Positions 38,901 through 50,843 are shown, counted from the stretch's first letter. The stretch: DNA of 64,000 nt from Gymnogyps californianus (GCF_018139145.2 NC_059471.1:42715726-42779725), one strand, 5' to 3'. Program-made: numbers and translations. The notes: generated from the sequence alone by a model not told the origin.

Positions 38901-39618
38901 GATGAACTCCTCCCCCACCTCTAAATTTTTACAGTTCACACCATGTTCTTTTCAGCCACATAGCTAAAAGCAAGTACTTTAAAAGTGATAAGCAACAAGT
39001 AATACATAATTTCACATTACTATAAAATGAGTTTTAATAAGTGCCACATTTATAAAAGAGAAACTTAGAATCTGAACACAATTAGAATTATAGGTTTAAT
39101 ATAGTCTGACTGTTTTGACAAGAATCAAATTTCTGTTTACTTGCTGTGTGAATGTAGTTGCCTTCAGACAAAGAAGGTTTCATGGGTCAATGTTTGGCTG
39201 AAGTAAAAGGTACAAAACGCATATACAACAAATCTTATCACGGAGTACATGACTATATTAGATGGATAAATTTAGTTGGTTAACTAAAACTGACATACAC
39301 AACATATAAAAGTCAGATGAGTCAACTGACAATTTGTCCTGAATTGGTTTATACCATACACACTGAAATTTCAGGTCTATATTGTTAAGCATTTGATATA
39401 AATATTAAAAAAAAAAAAAAAAGTAGAAAATATATATAAATTACTTCTTTCAAATATATGTAAGAGTCGTGAGACATAGGAGGGTGTGCACAACTGTCTA
39501 TGTTCATTTTAAAAGACACCCTCTATTACAGTATGGTAAAAGTTATTTACGACTGTGCATCACAGTTATTTATCCCTCTAAGAAATGTGTTTCAACCATG
39601 TAAGAATACCCTACTCAC
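35961..39618 (-). other. KLHL1 intron, right part before the kelch-3 exon
   Basis: AT-rich intron with A-runs at about 36210-36225 and 39409-39422. Nothing else is recognised. The open frame at 37147-37473 has no family resemblance. Confidence 0.65.
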
Positions 39619-39781
39619 TTGCCATTTAATGCTGCTACTCCAACAGTGCTTCTGGCAATCGACATACTTGCCACAAATGTCCACTGCTGACTTTGAGGGT
39701 CCCACCTCTCAACTGTATTCAAATAACTCCAACCATCATGTCCTCCCACTGCATAAATAGGCCCTTCAAGCACTGTAACTC
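39619..39781 (-). CDS. KLHL1: KLHL1 coding exon, kelch repeat 3
   Basis: This exon encodes 53 full codons, from [16 protein letters not shown] to [10 protein letters not shown], with two bases of the preceding codon and two of the next. It carries a full kelch blade: the GG doublet in YAVGGHDG, a Tyr six residues on, and the Trp of [10 protein letters not shown]. The acceptor reads CCATTTTAG before the first G, and the donor is a strong GTGAGT. The final AA joins the G of exon 22899-23111 to give Lys in NGKLYSVGG, which confirms the junction. The chance open frame over this exon on the plus strand is not coding. The blade belongs to the six-bladed propeller that contacts substrate or actin. 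The preceding exon, expected to end in HRHGLG plus one base, was not found in the window. Confidence 0.96.
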
Positions 39782-39949
39782 CTAAAATGGAGGAGAGAGT
39801 GAGAGAAGATAAAAGTATTCTTTCTCTATCAATAGTAAAGAAAAGAAGTTTTCCAATACACAGCTAACAAATGAACTTGCATATTCAAAGTGAAAATCGA
39901 AACACCAATTTGAAGTTTGATTAATTAAGGATTAACAAACAGGAATAAA

Positions 39950-40728
39950 ATTAATGCCACTCCACATGGCTTTATGAAAAATAGGTCTTGTCAAACAAAC
40001 CTAATTTCTTTCCTTGAGAAGATTGCTTGCTTCATAGAATAATCTGTCAACGATGTGATGGTCTTAGACTTCTGTATACTGTTTAACTTAGTCTCTCATA
40101 ACATTCTGATCATGAATTAGCTCCTTAGAGTATCAGTAAAGCACATGATAAATAAATTATGGACTGGATACCTGATAGATCTCAAATTATTGTCAACCTA
40201 AGGGGTTCATTCCACTGAATGGAATTGCTTCTACCAGGGTTCCACAGGGAAGGGAAAGAAGTCTGATATTTTCAGCTTTTTTGTCATTTATGTAGAAGAA
40301 AATATACAATTTTTCACTAGCGGGAAGCTTGGTGGACTGGCACAGAATCAAAAAAACATATTCAAAGGTTTGAGTAAGTAACTTACAGTGAGAAATTCAA
40401 GCTGCTTCATCAATTTACCTTATCAAAAAGAGAAATAACAAGAGAATGGGTACCTTCACAGGAAAATAATGTTGGATATATAAGGATTCTTTTATCTAGT
40501 GAAGAAAAGTAAAACAAAATGTAAAGCATGGAAGTTGAAGTAGGAAAAAATTAAATAAGAAACAAATCTTTAACTATGAGGGGTTTTAATCACCCATTCA
40601 AAGGAACTGATGAATTCTCTATCTCACAGTATCTTCAGTTAAGCTTAGAAGGCTCTGGAAGATAAGTTATAGCTAAGCACCATTTGTTACAATACAGTGA
40701 GCTCAGTAATTCCATTCTATGAATCCAT
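39950..40728 (+). mobile_element. ancient CR1 LINE 3' portion
   Basis: The plus strand reads as decayed CR1 ORF2: an HGFMKNRSCQTNLISF block near 39967-40014, a VLDF..LFN remnant of the YLDFSKAFD box near 40060-40085, and a VPQG block near 40237-40248. It continues to a 3' end near 40728 with CTATGAATCCATGA, the octamer-type tail of CR1. Stops and indels break all frames. Large parts between the RT region and the tail are missing. It lies about 170 bases upstream of the KLHL1 kelch-3 exon, in antisense orientation to the gene. Confidence 0.8.
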
Positions 40729-43269
40729 GATCCCAAATGAGCATCGTTCTGAAAAATCTGAGGCTAAATCCAATCCCATTCCTAAGTCAGTGTCTTTTTT
40801 TTCCACTCCATTTCGCATGATTTGAACTCATCAAAAAGTCAGAAAACAGTAGAACATTAAAGTTTCAGAGAACAAATTTATTTTTTTCTTGCAGAAAAGT
40901 CTTTCATTTAAAACAATGTAAAGTTTCCACTTGCTGTGTAGAACTGTGTTTTGCTCTATTTCAGAAAAGTCATTCATTCAAAGCTTAATTTGACTTTAAA
41001 ACCATATTTATCAATGAGTTTGAACAAGTCTCATCTCAGTGTTCACAGAAAGTGTTCCTGCACTTTGGGTGTTGTTGGGGTTTTTTTTTAAACTTAAAAA
41101 AATAATTTAAAAACTATACTAACCCTTACTGAAATTTTCCTTCTTACAAAGTCTGGGCCTCATCTTTTTCTGTAGAACCTTCTGTGAACTTATTCTCCAA
41201 TTTCTTCTGGTAGGAAGGGTCTTGCTTACAAATGCTTTTTATTCAATCACATGTTTCAGCTATAATTTTTCCAGAATATTAAAGTGGATATTAAATTGAA
41301 CTCCTGATCTGTATAGCTCAATATCTTATCTCAGAATGCAACCAGCAGCAAACATGTGGGAAGATGTGTCAATGTTCACATAGAAAATTAGGAGATAATA
41401 TGCTGTAGTTGTGGGGTTTTTTTTTGGTTTTATGTTTTGTTTTGGTTTGGTTTTTTACCCTAATATCTAATAGTTATAAATATCCTTAAGTCCTGAACAA
41501 ACAGGTTTACATTGTCAAAAAACTATTTGCTATAATTTGTTATAACAACACAGTACTCCTTAGCTTTTCATGTGTATACTCTTCACTTAATGCAAAGTTA
41601 AATAGAAAATAAAATTCTTGTTGGGATAAAAAATTAATCGTATTCAAAGAAAGTTTAGGGGTGTGAATGTTTCTATACACATACATGCATATATAATTGG
41701 TGTCTAGATAAACACACAAACCCTCTCTTACCTTCATACATAAGCAGAGTTGTATTATTATGCAGTGAATTTCACAGCGAAACGATGATGCATGTCAAAA
41801 CATATCTCATCAGTTTTGAAATTTTCACGTTTTACTTCCTTGAATAGCTCATTTGTGCTTTCATTAGGACATAAAGAGTTGTCCTCAATTTATTCTTTTT
41901 ATCTCATTTACTATTTCATAATTTTTGTCATGTCCTTTCATATTTGAGTTTTATTCTCATCTTTTTTCCTGCTGTAAATTAAGCCATCTCAATTATTTCA
42001 GTCACTTTTTGTAGAAAATTTGCTTTCCTTTTAATCAAAATACTGTTCTTCCTGCATTTTCATGGATTTTTGGCCTTTTTTTTTTTTAATGACAATGAAA
42101 AGTGATAAGCTCCTTGAATTAATGTAATGGATTTTCTCTCTGCATTTCCTGTTGTACTCTTTAAGTGGGCTTTATACAGAAAATAGCCTTCACTGACTTC
42201 TCTATAATGAGAACTTTACTGGGTTTATACCATGCATGTAGAACCCTGTGAGATGCACAATTCCTTCAGATTTTTTTCCCAATGTCTTTTACTTTGCATT
42301 TACCACTTGCTTTTGTGTTGTGAATTCAACTGGCTTTTAAAGTTCATCAGAGTGTTCTCTGAACTTGTCTGACCTTACTGAATAACTCCTACGTACTTTG
42401 CTACCATGATGTTCAATTCCATTTCCACATAAATTAATCTTACATTGACACAGGGAAATGTTGCAGTTAGAAAACTGCCAAAATAAAAACGTTGGTGTGA
42501 GATTCATGTCATGCTCGTCTGCCATAAGGTCTGAATATAGTTACAGCTACACCAATGAAGAAAACTGGAAGTTTATTTTGCTTGGAGAACTTTAAGGGAT
42601 TCAATACAAGATTACCTGTTTGAGTTTGCCAGTTTGCATTGCTTCTATAATAGGAAAATTTACTGCCAAATCTATAGGAAAATTATTCTTTCCATACAGG
42701 ACAAAGACAGAAGGGCTTCTGTACAAAAGTAATCTTCCATGCTGCTGACTGTAGCACATACTAACTTGCTATGGGTTTACACATTTAAAGTCTCCTCTTT
42801 ACAGAATACCAAACTCATTGACATCCTTACATTTGCTCCTTAAGAGCTGGTCCAGTTCTGGCCCATTATGCTATAAAATACTGGACAAATACATTCTGCA
42901 ATATTGAATTTCATTCCGTTTTGGTATAGTTATGGCTGTATATGTGAGGGCAAAACATCGTTTTGGACTATGTAAATTCCATATATTAATGCTCAAAGTC
43001 CAGTTCTCTAATAAGTAAATAAAAATAACCAAACAAGGTGCTGCATTCCATGAAAGTAGCATTATGTCTATGTTGAGTATTTTGTCTCCTTTTCTTTAAA
43101 TGTTGCTTTGATATTTGTAGATATCTGAGAAGCATAAATGCAAAGTGGAACAGATTGAGAAACCTGTAGTCACAGCTGGTAGTGAGTTCCTGTAACGGTA
43201 CATCCATGAAAACTAATGGATGCAGATGATGTACATGTAAAGAATGTAAATAGTATGGAGGATCTTCAG
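40729..43269. other. upstream KLHL1 intron, no gene
   Basis: Unique AT-rich DNA between two old CR1 copies. The expected next KLHL1 exon (kelch repeat 2) was looked for on the minus strand and not found. Confidence 0.6.
41410..41457. repeat. T/G-rich simple repeat
   Basis: Interrupted T-runs with GG pairs (GTTTTGTTTTGG type). A similar tract is at 54414-54469. No element body adjoins it. Confidence 0.8.
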
Positions 43270-43735
43270 AAAGAATTACAAAAGAAGCATTAAAAATCTG
43301 GAAAACCTGCTGGAAATTCCATAAGAGATGTCGGGTTTATCAAGATATTTTTTCCAAGAGTTAATCCAATCATAGTGTATAAGTACCTGCATAAAAAAAA
43401 GATTGTATGATTAAGTGTCTAACTGTAAGAGGAATAATAAGATCTAATCACTGGAATTACTAACCTGTTAAATTAAGCCTAAGAATAATATTCTGCATTT
43501 TAACCAATGATGGGAAGGATTTATGGGAATTATGAATTTAGGAATGTGCTAGTTTCAGTGTTGCTTGAAGTTTTCATATCCATACTGATACATTTTTAGA
43601 CAGACATGCTCAAACTCCTTGAGATGGCATGTCCTCAAGGCAGAAATGACAGGGAGAAATTCTGTGTTCCTGTTGCAGAAAGTCAGTCTATGTGATCACA
43701 GCAGTAACTTCAGGCCATAAAATCTATGAATCTAT
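43270..43735 (+). mobile_element. ancient CR1 LINE 3'-end fragment
   Basis: It carries TTTATCAAGATATTTTTTCC and ATAGTGTATAAGTACCTGCA at about 43337-43394, which match the C-terminal ORF2 coding region of old CR1 elements. It ends with GTCAGTCTATGTGATCACAG, then GGCC and CTATGAATCTATA at about 43681-43735, the typical 3' terminus. It is heavily diverged, with no frame left. The 5' limit is uncertain. It has the same orientation as the 39950-40728 copy but overlaps it in consensus position, so it is a separate insertion. Confidence 0.75.
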
Positions 43736-45831
43736 ATAAATTTACTAAATTTGGGCATGGATATCACAGTCTCTTTGACTTTGGTATAGACTCTCTCTCT
43801 TTCAGTATTTGTTCTAGATGGAATCTATCTTCTCTTCCCAAGTTAACAACTCCGAAGGCTGGGCTAGAAGAACCTGTCAAATTGATAATGGCAGGAGGTC
43901 TATTGATGACAGGTTGATATGACAGAAATGTAAGATTTAGCACATAATTTAACATATCATGACATAGAGAGTGATATGCTTTGTGGGACAGACCTCTCTG
44001 TGGGAAAAACAGCTAGACCTCTATACTGAATCCAATTGGATAATATGTTTTTTCTTTCTTGTTGTTTAACAGTAAATCCATTGTTTCTCTTCTACTCTTC
44101 ATTCATGCACTCTCCTTCCCACTCCAGTGGGCTAACAAACTAATAAGTCTCCTTATCTTCCATCCATTCTTCATCTATTGCTTAACACAGATTACATAGC
44201 AGAGGTATTGTGGTGTAGGGTGGGACAGAAAGTCACTTGCTGAAAACTCACCACTTTATTATGACATATCAGAGACCTTTTGGTGATTTGGTCTGTCAAA
44301 TAGCACTGTCAAATAAGACCAAACCGGTTGAATACTCGTTCTTGGTTTCCCAATCATACCTCTTTCCAGAGAGCCAAGGAAAACCAAATAGTTTCCTCTG
44401 CAGAAAAAATTGGATGCTACTTTGAGAATAGTTTGCTCCAGAAACAATTCTCTATTACAGACGGATAGGACTATGCCAGATTTGCTCTGTCAGTCCTCCA
44501 AAGATGATTCTGGTAGACTCAGCGTTCTCAGTGCCAGCATAACTTCACGTCACTCACAAGAACTTACAGAAGCTATCCTCAATACCACACCATTAAACAC
44601 TTTTCTACAACTCTGACATTTTATTCACATTATTTCAAGCTCTTTGGGCTGAAAAAAGCCATTAAACAGTTAATCAAAACCTGGATGAACTCAATAGTAA
44701 AATAATAGAATAATATGAAGTTTACCACTACAAAGCACACGACTAACACAAGATTAATAATAAGATTACTTTGCTGGACTCTGCTGACAATGGAGAGCCT
44801 CACTTACCAGTGTGGGAAAAGTGCTTTTCCTTTTTCTTGCTTCCATAACTCTTTATTGTTTGAAATTAAAACTATTCAAGGAGTGGGGTCTGGCACTCAG
44901 TTATCACAACTATTAGTGCCCTATCCTTCCTCTCACTTTTCCTCTATTCCATTTTGTATTAATATGACATACAATAAGAATAGCTCCTGCAGAAGGATCT
45001 GAGAAGATCTATCCCAGAGCTTCATGGCTACCCTGAAAGGGTGGATATCACATTTTCAGTGTAGTCATTTCCTAACTATGACAATCTTTAGAAGCTAGAT
45101 ATCCCACTGTCCAGGTAATGAACTTAATTACTAATATAAGAAAACTTAGTGACTCATAAAGGCAGTTCTAATGCTTCTGAAGAAAAAAACTGTACTTAAA
45201 TCCCAGACATCTTCATGAGAGTCAAATAAATAAATAAATATGCACCTTGCAATACTGGTGAATCAAGTAAGTACTCTTGATTAGACTTTGCAACATTCTG
45301 GGAGCAGCCAAAATCATGTTTTCAATAAATTTTCCTTTTTTTTTTTAAGATGCTTTTTTATGAATAGTTCCTTTTGATCATGCAGACTGTGAATAATCAC
45401 TCTCAAAATATTGCCTTCTCAGGTCATTGCTACTGCAGAGCTGTTGCAGAGTTTGCTGAATGTATACAGATTTTGGTTATTGATGGGATAGGCATATACA
45501 GGTATAATTAGAACTTATGAAAGTAGAGTTGAATCTTCAAGAAAAGTGTTACTTCCCTAATATATGCCTTCATTCCTTTAAACAACCAATAATTTGCTTT
45601 ATGAAGCATGTATAAAATACATGGCTTCAACCACAGCAATAATAATTTTATGAAATAACTTGATTGTTTTAATCAAATCAAATCAATGAAGGCTGTTACT
45701 TCTGTGCTGCAATGCCAATAAAAAGCTTTCGTTCTCTTTTCACTACTAAAATGATATTCAATATTAGTTAATAACAATACACAATGATGTGTATATATAG
45801 TTTTAGAGGTGGAAAAAAAATCACTTCATAC
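43736..45831. other. upstream KLHL1 intron, no gene
   Basis: AT-rich DNA with an (AAAT)n run at 45224-45240. Overlapping open frames at 43726-45002 on both strands lack any domain pattern. The last five bases (45827-45831, CATAC) are the left target duplication of the next LTR. Confidence 0.6.
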
Positions 45832-46987
45832 TGTATTGGGTTTGTGTGGCAAGGTTTTCATAGCGGGGGGGGTGAGGTTGTCTACAGGAGTGGCTTCTGT
45901 GAGAAGCTGCTAGAAGCTTCCCCTGTGTCCGATAGAGCCAATGCCAGCCGGCTCCAAGATGGACCCGTTGCTGGCCAAGGCCGAGCCCATCAGCGATGGT
46001 GGTAGTGCCTCTGGGATAACATATTTAAGAAGGGGAAAAGTTACTGCACAGCAGCAATTGCAGCTGGAGAGAGGAGTGAGAAGATGTGAGAGAAACAACT
46101 CTGCAGACACCAAGGTCAGTGAAGAAGAAGGGGGAGAAGGTGCTCCACGTGCCGGAGCAGAGATTCCCCTGCAGCCTGTGGTGAAGACCATGGTGAGGCA
46201 GGCTGTCCCCCTGCAGCCCATGGAGGTCCACGGTGGAGCAGATATCCACCTGCAGCCCGTGGAGGACCCCATGCCGGAGCAGGTGGATGCCTGAAGGAGG
46301 CTGTGACCCCGTGGGAAGCCTGAGCTGGAGCAGGCTCCTGGCAGGACCTGTGGCCCCATGGAGAGAGAGGAGCCCACGCTGGAGCAGGTTTGCTGGCAGG
46401 ACTTGTGACCCCGTGGGGGGACCCACGCTGGAGCAGTCTGTTCCTGAAGGACTGCACCCCGTGGAAGGGATCCACGCTGGAGCAGTTTGTGAAGAACTGT
46501 AGCCCATGGGAAGGATTCATGTTGGAGAATTTTGTGGAGGACTGTCTCCTGTGGGAGGGACCCCACGCTGGAGCAGGGGAAGAGTGTGAGGAGTCCTCCC
46601 CCTGAGGAGGAAGGAGCGGCAGAAACAACGTGTGATGAACTGACCCAAACCCCCATTCCCCATCCCCCTGTGCTGCTGGAGGGGAGGAGGTAGAGAATCC
46701 AAGAGTAAAGTTAAGCCCAGGAAGAAGGGAGGGGTGGGGGGAAGGTGTTTTAAGATTTGGTTTTATTTCTCATTACCCTACTCTGATTTGATTGGTAATA
46801 AATTAAACTAATTTCCCCAAGCTGAGTCTGTTTTGCCCGTGACAGTAATTGGTGAATGATCTCTCCCTGTCCTTGTCTCGACCCATCAGCCTTTCCTTAT
46901 ATTTTCTCTCCCCTGTCCAGTTGAGGAGGGGAGTGATAGAGCAGCTTGGGTGGGCACCTGGCATCCAGCCAGGGTCAACTCACCACA
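45832..46987 (+). mobile_element. solo LTR (1,156 bp) with exact 5-bp target duplications
   Basis: The LTR starts TGTATTGGGTTTGTGTGG and ends GGTCAACTCACCACA. CATAC flanks it on both sides at 45827-45831 and 46988-46992. It has a TATTTAA box at about 46022-46028, an AATAAA signal at 46797-46802 with GT-rich sequence after it, and an internal minisatellite at about 46147-46582. No gag, pol or env sequence adjoins it, so it is a solo LTR. The 5-bp duplication suits ERVL. The intact duplications and low decay make it younger than the related LTR at 32373-33157. Long frames in it on both strands (up to 248 codons, 45910-46656 minus) are repeat artefacts. Confidence 0.92.
46147..46582 (+). repeat. 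LTR minisatellite, roughly nine copies of a 42-54 bp unit
   Basis: The core CACGCTGGAGCAG or a close variant recurs at about 46147, 46229, 46270, 46322, 46375, 46424, 46473, 46518 and 46564. Each is followed by GGACTGYRSCCC-GTGG-type sequence. Spacing of the later copies is 49, 49, 45 and 46 bases. Units are degenerate rather than identical, so the array is old or amplified stepwise. Confidence 0.85.
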
Positions 46988-48619
46988 CATACATATTTGA
47001 GACATCTATGTCTGTGTGACAGAAAAGGCAGCCAAAGAGAACAAGCCCAAAGCAAAAACCCAAGGCAAATATAAGCAGACAAATTCCCATCAATCAGTAA
47101 CTTATTTTTATAGAAATGTTGAGGGTTTTTTCTCTTCTTTTTCTGGATATTCATACTATATAGTTTTGGTTTGGTTTGGTTTTTTTACAATTATTAAAAC
47201 CAGTATGAAAACATTAATCACACAGATGTTGAAAAGTGGAGACATAGAAGGCTAGACTTACAAAAGATAAAAATTTGTATTTTTTCTAAGTCATGCTATG
47301 AAGTACTGTTAATTTCTTCAACTGCTTTTCACTCAGAGAACTGTATATTGTCTTATAGGACACAACAGTCTCCTTGACTTTCACTCTTTCTGAAAGTGAA
47401 GTTGATGATGTCGATTCTGTTTTGCTGATGATTTCTCCTAAAAGGAAGAATGCCCAGAAAGAGACATTCACCCTCTTGCCTGGCACGATGGTGGTAGGAA
47501 GTACGAGAAATATTGACTGTAATCCCTTAATATGCTCAGCTTTCTGGTTGAGAAAGTAAAACATCTCCAGATTAGGCAGTTATATTTTGAAAGATTGGAC
47601 TAACTAGACCAATTTTCCTTTCTCCTATATGCAGCAGCAGCTTGTTTACTATCAACCACTTTCAGTTTACTTTTCAATACAAATATCATATGGGAATACT
47701 GTGATGATACCAATTAAGTGTTAAAAAGAAAGAGTGTGCTGAAAATGAAAAGACCATTAAAGGCTGCTGAAAGAAATCTGTATTTTCTCTCTAAATCTCT
47801 CTGCCTGTTCTGTTACCATCATCATCCTCTCCACTCCTTTTATTTCACCTCCCTTCTATCATCTTTCTCTCATCCATATCAGCTAAGGGATTTTTCTACA
47901 CATTTTTTGGATAATGATACATTAGTTGACAAGATCCAAAATTCATTCTGGGAGAATGAAAATGTAGTACTGAAAAAATCAACATCTAACCTTTGTTTAA
48001 AATGATGAATTGGTTTTGATTTAAAATGATGAAATGAGACTAACAAGCCCCTCAAATTTTACAAAGTCAGTTTCACAGATTTAGTGAGATGTTTTTTGTT
48101 TTGTGTTTTATACTTTATAGTAAGTATACCAAAATGCAAATTATAAATAAATACATTTTAAAAACTGCTAAATGAGATAAGCCTTTTTAATCTAAGTGTA
48201 GAACTGCTTAAGTAAAACCATAATAGTGAAATGAAGCAATGCAGAAATGGAAGTCCTGATATTACTGATGATATTCATTTAAGAAAACAAATTGGTTCAT
48301 TACATCATCAGCAACTGACTGTAGATTCAACAGTGTACTTAGAAATGGAATAGTTACTTAAGAATGGCTGATAAGCATGAGTTACAACCACTAAGGATTT
48401 ATAAAATGTGTTAACCGATTGTCTTCAACAAGCAATGGCTGAAGTTATTGAAATACAGTGTTAAAACTGACAAAAAAAATTAATAATTTGGCAATGTACT
48501 GTGTGTTATTGTCATCTGATCTTGCATCAGGCTTAAAAGGAAACTGATTGAAACCTGAGAAACGAGGTGTTTGATAGGTTGTAATTCTGTTCCCATTGTC
48601 CTATTGTAGTTTCAGACTC
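46988..48619. other. upstream KLHL1 intron, no gene
   Basis: It begins with the right CATAC duplication of the LTR. There is a short GGTTT-type simple repeat near 47164-47185. The overlapping frames at 47286-47564 (minus) and 47374-47559 (plus) are mirror reads without support. Confidence 0.6.
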
Positions 48620-50660
48620 CTAGAATCACTTACAGTAGATCTGTCACAGAGTGGCTGAGGTTGGTAGGCACCTCTGGAGATTGTCTAATCAACCCCACTG
48701 CTCAAAGCAGGGGCACCTAGAGCCAGTTGCCCAGGACCACATCCAGATGGCTTTTAAATAACTCCTAGGATAGGGACTCCACAGCCTGTCTGGGAAATCT
48801 GTGCTGGTGTACCACCCTTGCAGGAAAAAAAGGGTTTTTTTACATTTAGATGGTATTTCCTGTATATCAGTCTGTATTTCACTCAGTATCACTGAGGACA
48901 CCATGGATCCATTTTCTTTACTTCCTCCCATCGGGTATTTATATACATTGATGAGATCCCCCTGAGCCTTCTCTACTCCAGGCTAAACAGTCCCAGCTCT
49001 CTCAGATTCTCCTTGTGTGTGAGATGCTCCAGTCCCTTAATCATCTTTGTGGCCCTTTGCTGGACTCATTCCAGTAAGTCCATGTCTCTTTTGTAGTGGA
49101 GAGCCCAGAACTGGATGCTGTACTCCAGGTGTGTCTCACTAGGGCTGAGTAGCGGGGAAAGATCCTCTCCCTCATCCTGCTGGCAACACTCTTCGTGATG
49201 CAACACAGGATACTGTTGGCCTTCTTTGCTGCAAGCACGCATCACTGGCTCTTGTCCAACTTGTTGTCCACCAGGCTCCCCAGGACCTTTTCTGCAGACT
49301 GCTTTCCTGCCAATCAGCCCCCAGCCTGTACTGGTGCATGGGGTTATTCCTCTCCAATTGTGGGACATGGTATTTGCCTTTGTTGAACCTCATAAGACTT
49401 CTATCAGCTCATTTTCCAGCCTGTTGAAGTCTCTGTGATGGCAACATAACCATCAACCACTCCTCATTGTTTTTGTCATCTGCTAACTTGCGGAAAGGTC
49501 ACTTTGTCCCATCATCTAGGTCATTAATGAAGATGATGAACACACTGGCCCCTGGGAAACATCGCCAGTGGCTTCCAGCTGGACTTTGTGCTGCTGGTTA
49601 CAGCTCTGACCCTGGCAGTTCAGCTAGTCAGGCTGGTGAGGAAAGATTTTTCCTTCTTAAATTCATGTTGACTATTCCCAGTCAACTTCTTATCCTTAAT
49701 ATGGACTAAAACTGTTCCAGTATTTTTTCCTCCGTCACCTTCTCAGGGATCATGGTGAGGCTGACTGGATTGTATCTTTCCAGACCCTTCTTGCCCTTTT
49801 TGAAGATACAAGTGGCATTTGCTTTCTTTCAGTTCTCAGGAACCTCTGCTGATCACCACGACCTTTCAAAGATAATTGAGAGTGGCCTCACAATGACATC
49901 AGCCAGCTCCCTCAGCACTCATGGGTGCATGTTGTCAGATTCCATGGACCTGTACGCATCCAGCTTGCTTAAATGTTCCTTCACTTGATCCTGCCCCACT
50001 GAGGGTAAGTCTTCCTTGTTCCAGACCTCCCCCTCTGGTTTCAGGGACCTAGGACTTCTGAAGCCAGTCTTAAAGACTGAGGCAAAGAAGGTATGGAGTA
50101 CCTCAGCCTTTTTTGGGGTCTTTCTCACCAGGTCCCCTGCCTCAGTCAGCAGTGAGCCCACTTTTTCCCTAGTCTTCCTTTTGCTGTCGAAAGACCTGAG
50201 GAAGCCTCTCTTGTTGCCCTTCAAGTCACTCATCAGATTCAACTCAAAATGAGCTTTGGCTTTCCTAACCTGATCCCTACAAGCTCAGACAGCGCCTCTG
50301 TATTTCTCCTGGGTCACTTGTCCATTTTCCATCTCTTGCATGCTTCCTTTTTTAGACTGAGTTTAATCAGAAGCTCTCAATCCATCCATGCAGGCCTCCT
50401 ACTGCCTTTGCTTGATCTCCTGCACATCAAGATGGAACTTTTTGGAGCTTAAAGGAGGTGATCTTTGAAAAATCTATCAGCTCTCCTGGGCCCCTCTTTT
50501 CTCCAGGGCCATATTCCCTGGAGCCACCATTGCAGAGTCCACATATACTGCCCTCAGTAGAGTTTCTGGCCCCCTTTTGTGGAAGCTGCTGCACAAACTG
50601 TTGCATCTGTTGGCTGCCTCTATTACCTGTGCTCAGACCCACCTACCTATGAAACCCCAC
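48620..50660 (-). mobile_element. CR1 LINE, 5'-truncated and internally deleted
   Basis: The CR1 3' end lies at about 48620 (TAGAATCACTT, then the GGCTGAGGTTGGTAGG block). Reading up in coordinate on the minus strand gives ORF2 from its C terminus towards its middle. The YSALVRHTW and [14 protein letters not shown] blocks are at 49041-49160, MRFNKGKYHV and NNPMHQYRLGADW near 49300-49393, and a LADD form of the FADD catalytic box near 49466-49485. FINDLDDGTK is near 49500-49540, a GNSQHEFKKEKSFLTSL block near 49635-49700, and the linker DLKGNKRGFLRSF...KAEVLHTFFASVF at 49919-50242. About 65 codons including YLDFSKAFD are missing at about 49618-49640. Several frameshifts and stops make it dead. 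The 5' edge near 50660 is approximate. Confidence 0.93.
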
Positions 50661-50843
50661 AGTCTGATTCTTGCATTATGTTTTCTAAGAAGCCAAGTTG
50701 GAAAGGTTCTAAGCAATGCAGGAGTATTTACTTTCACCATCAGGCAGTGCTCGCACCATATGTTTCAAAAATTTATAATGAGTAGTAGTGATAAGGTAAT
50801 AACCCCTCCAAGCAAATAAATAAATACACCCTTTACATTACAT

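Larger units (their letters stand above)
16417..39781 (-). other. KLHL1: KLHL1 gene, 3' part (last four coding exons and introns)
   Basis: This is the gene span from the first KLHL1 exon seen to the stop codon. KLHL1 is a BTB-BACK-kelch protein of neurons. The family binds actin or acts as substrate adaptors for cullin-3 ubiquitin ligases, and the kelch propeller binds the partner. Four exons were placed by reading the minus strand and matching codon phase across junctions: one base plus two, two plus one, two plus one, then phase 0. Introns measure about 16.5 kb, 4.6 kb and 1.7 kb. The ending GACVVVIKQP and the segment [17 protein letters not shown] fit KLHL1 rather than the paralogs KLHL4 and KLHL5, judged from memory of the family. 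The 5' exons lie beyond 64000 or were missed. Confidence 0.95.

Noticed and set aside
45910..46656. 248-codon minus-strand open frame, with further long frames in other phases and on the plus strand
   Set aside because: They lie wholly inside the 45832-46987 LTR and follow its GC-rich minisatellite. Several phases are open on both strands at once, and no protein family is recognisable.
32373..46987. The two related LTRs as the ends of a single provirus
   Set aside because: A KLHL1 exon and ordinary intron lie between them, their decay differs greatly, and the CATAC repeats flank only the right-hand one.
49919..50242. 107-codon minus-strand frame looking like a real protein
   Set aside because: It is the linker before the reverse transcriptase of the CR1 LINE, not a host gene.
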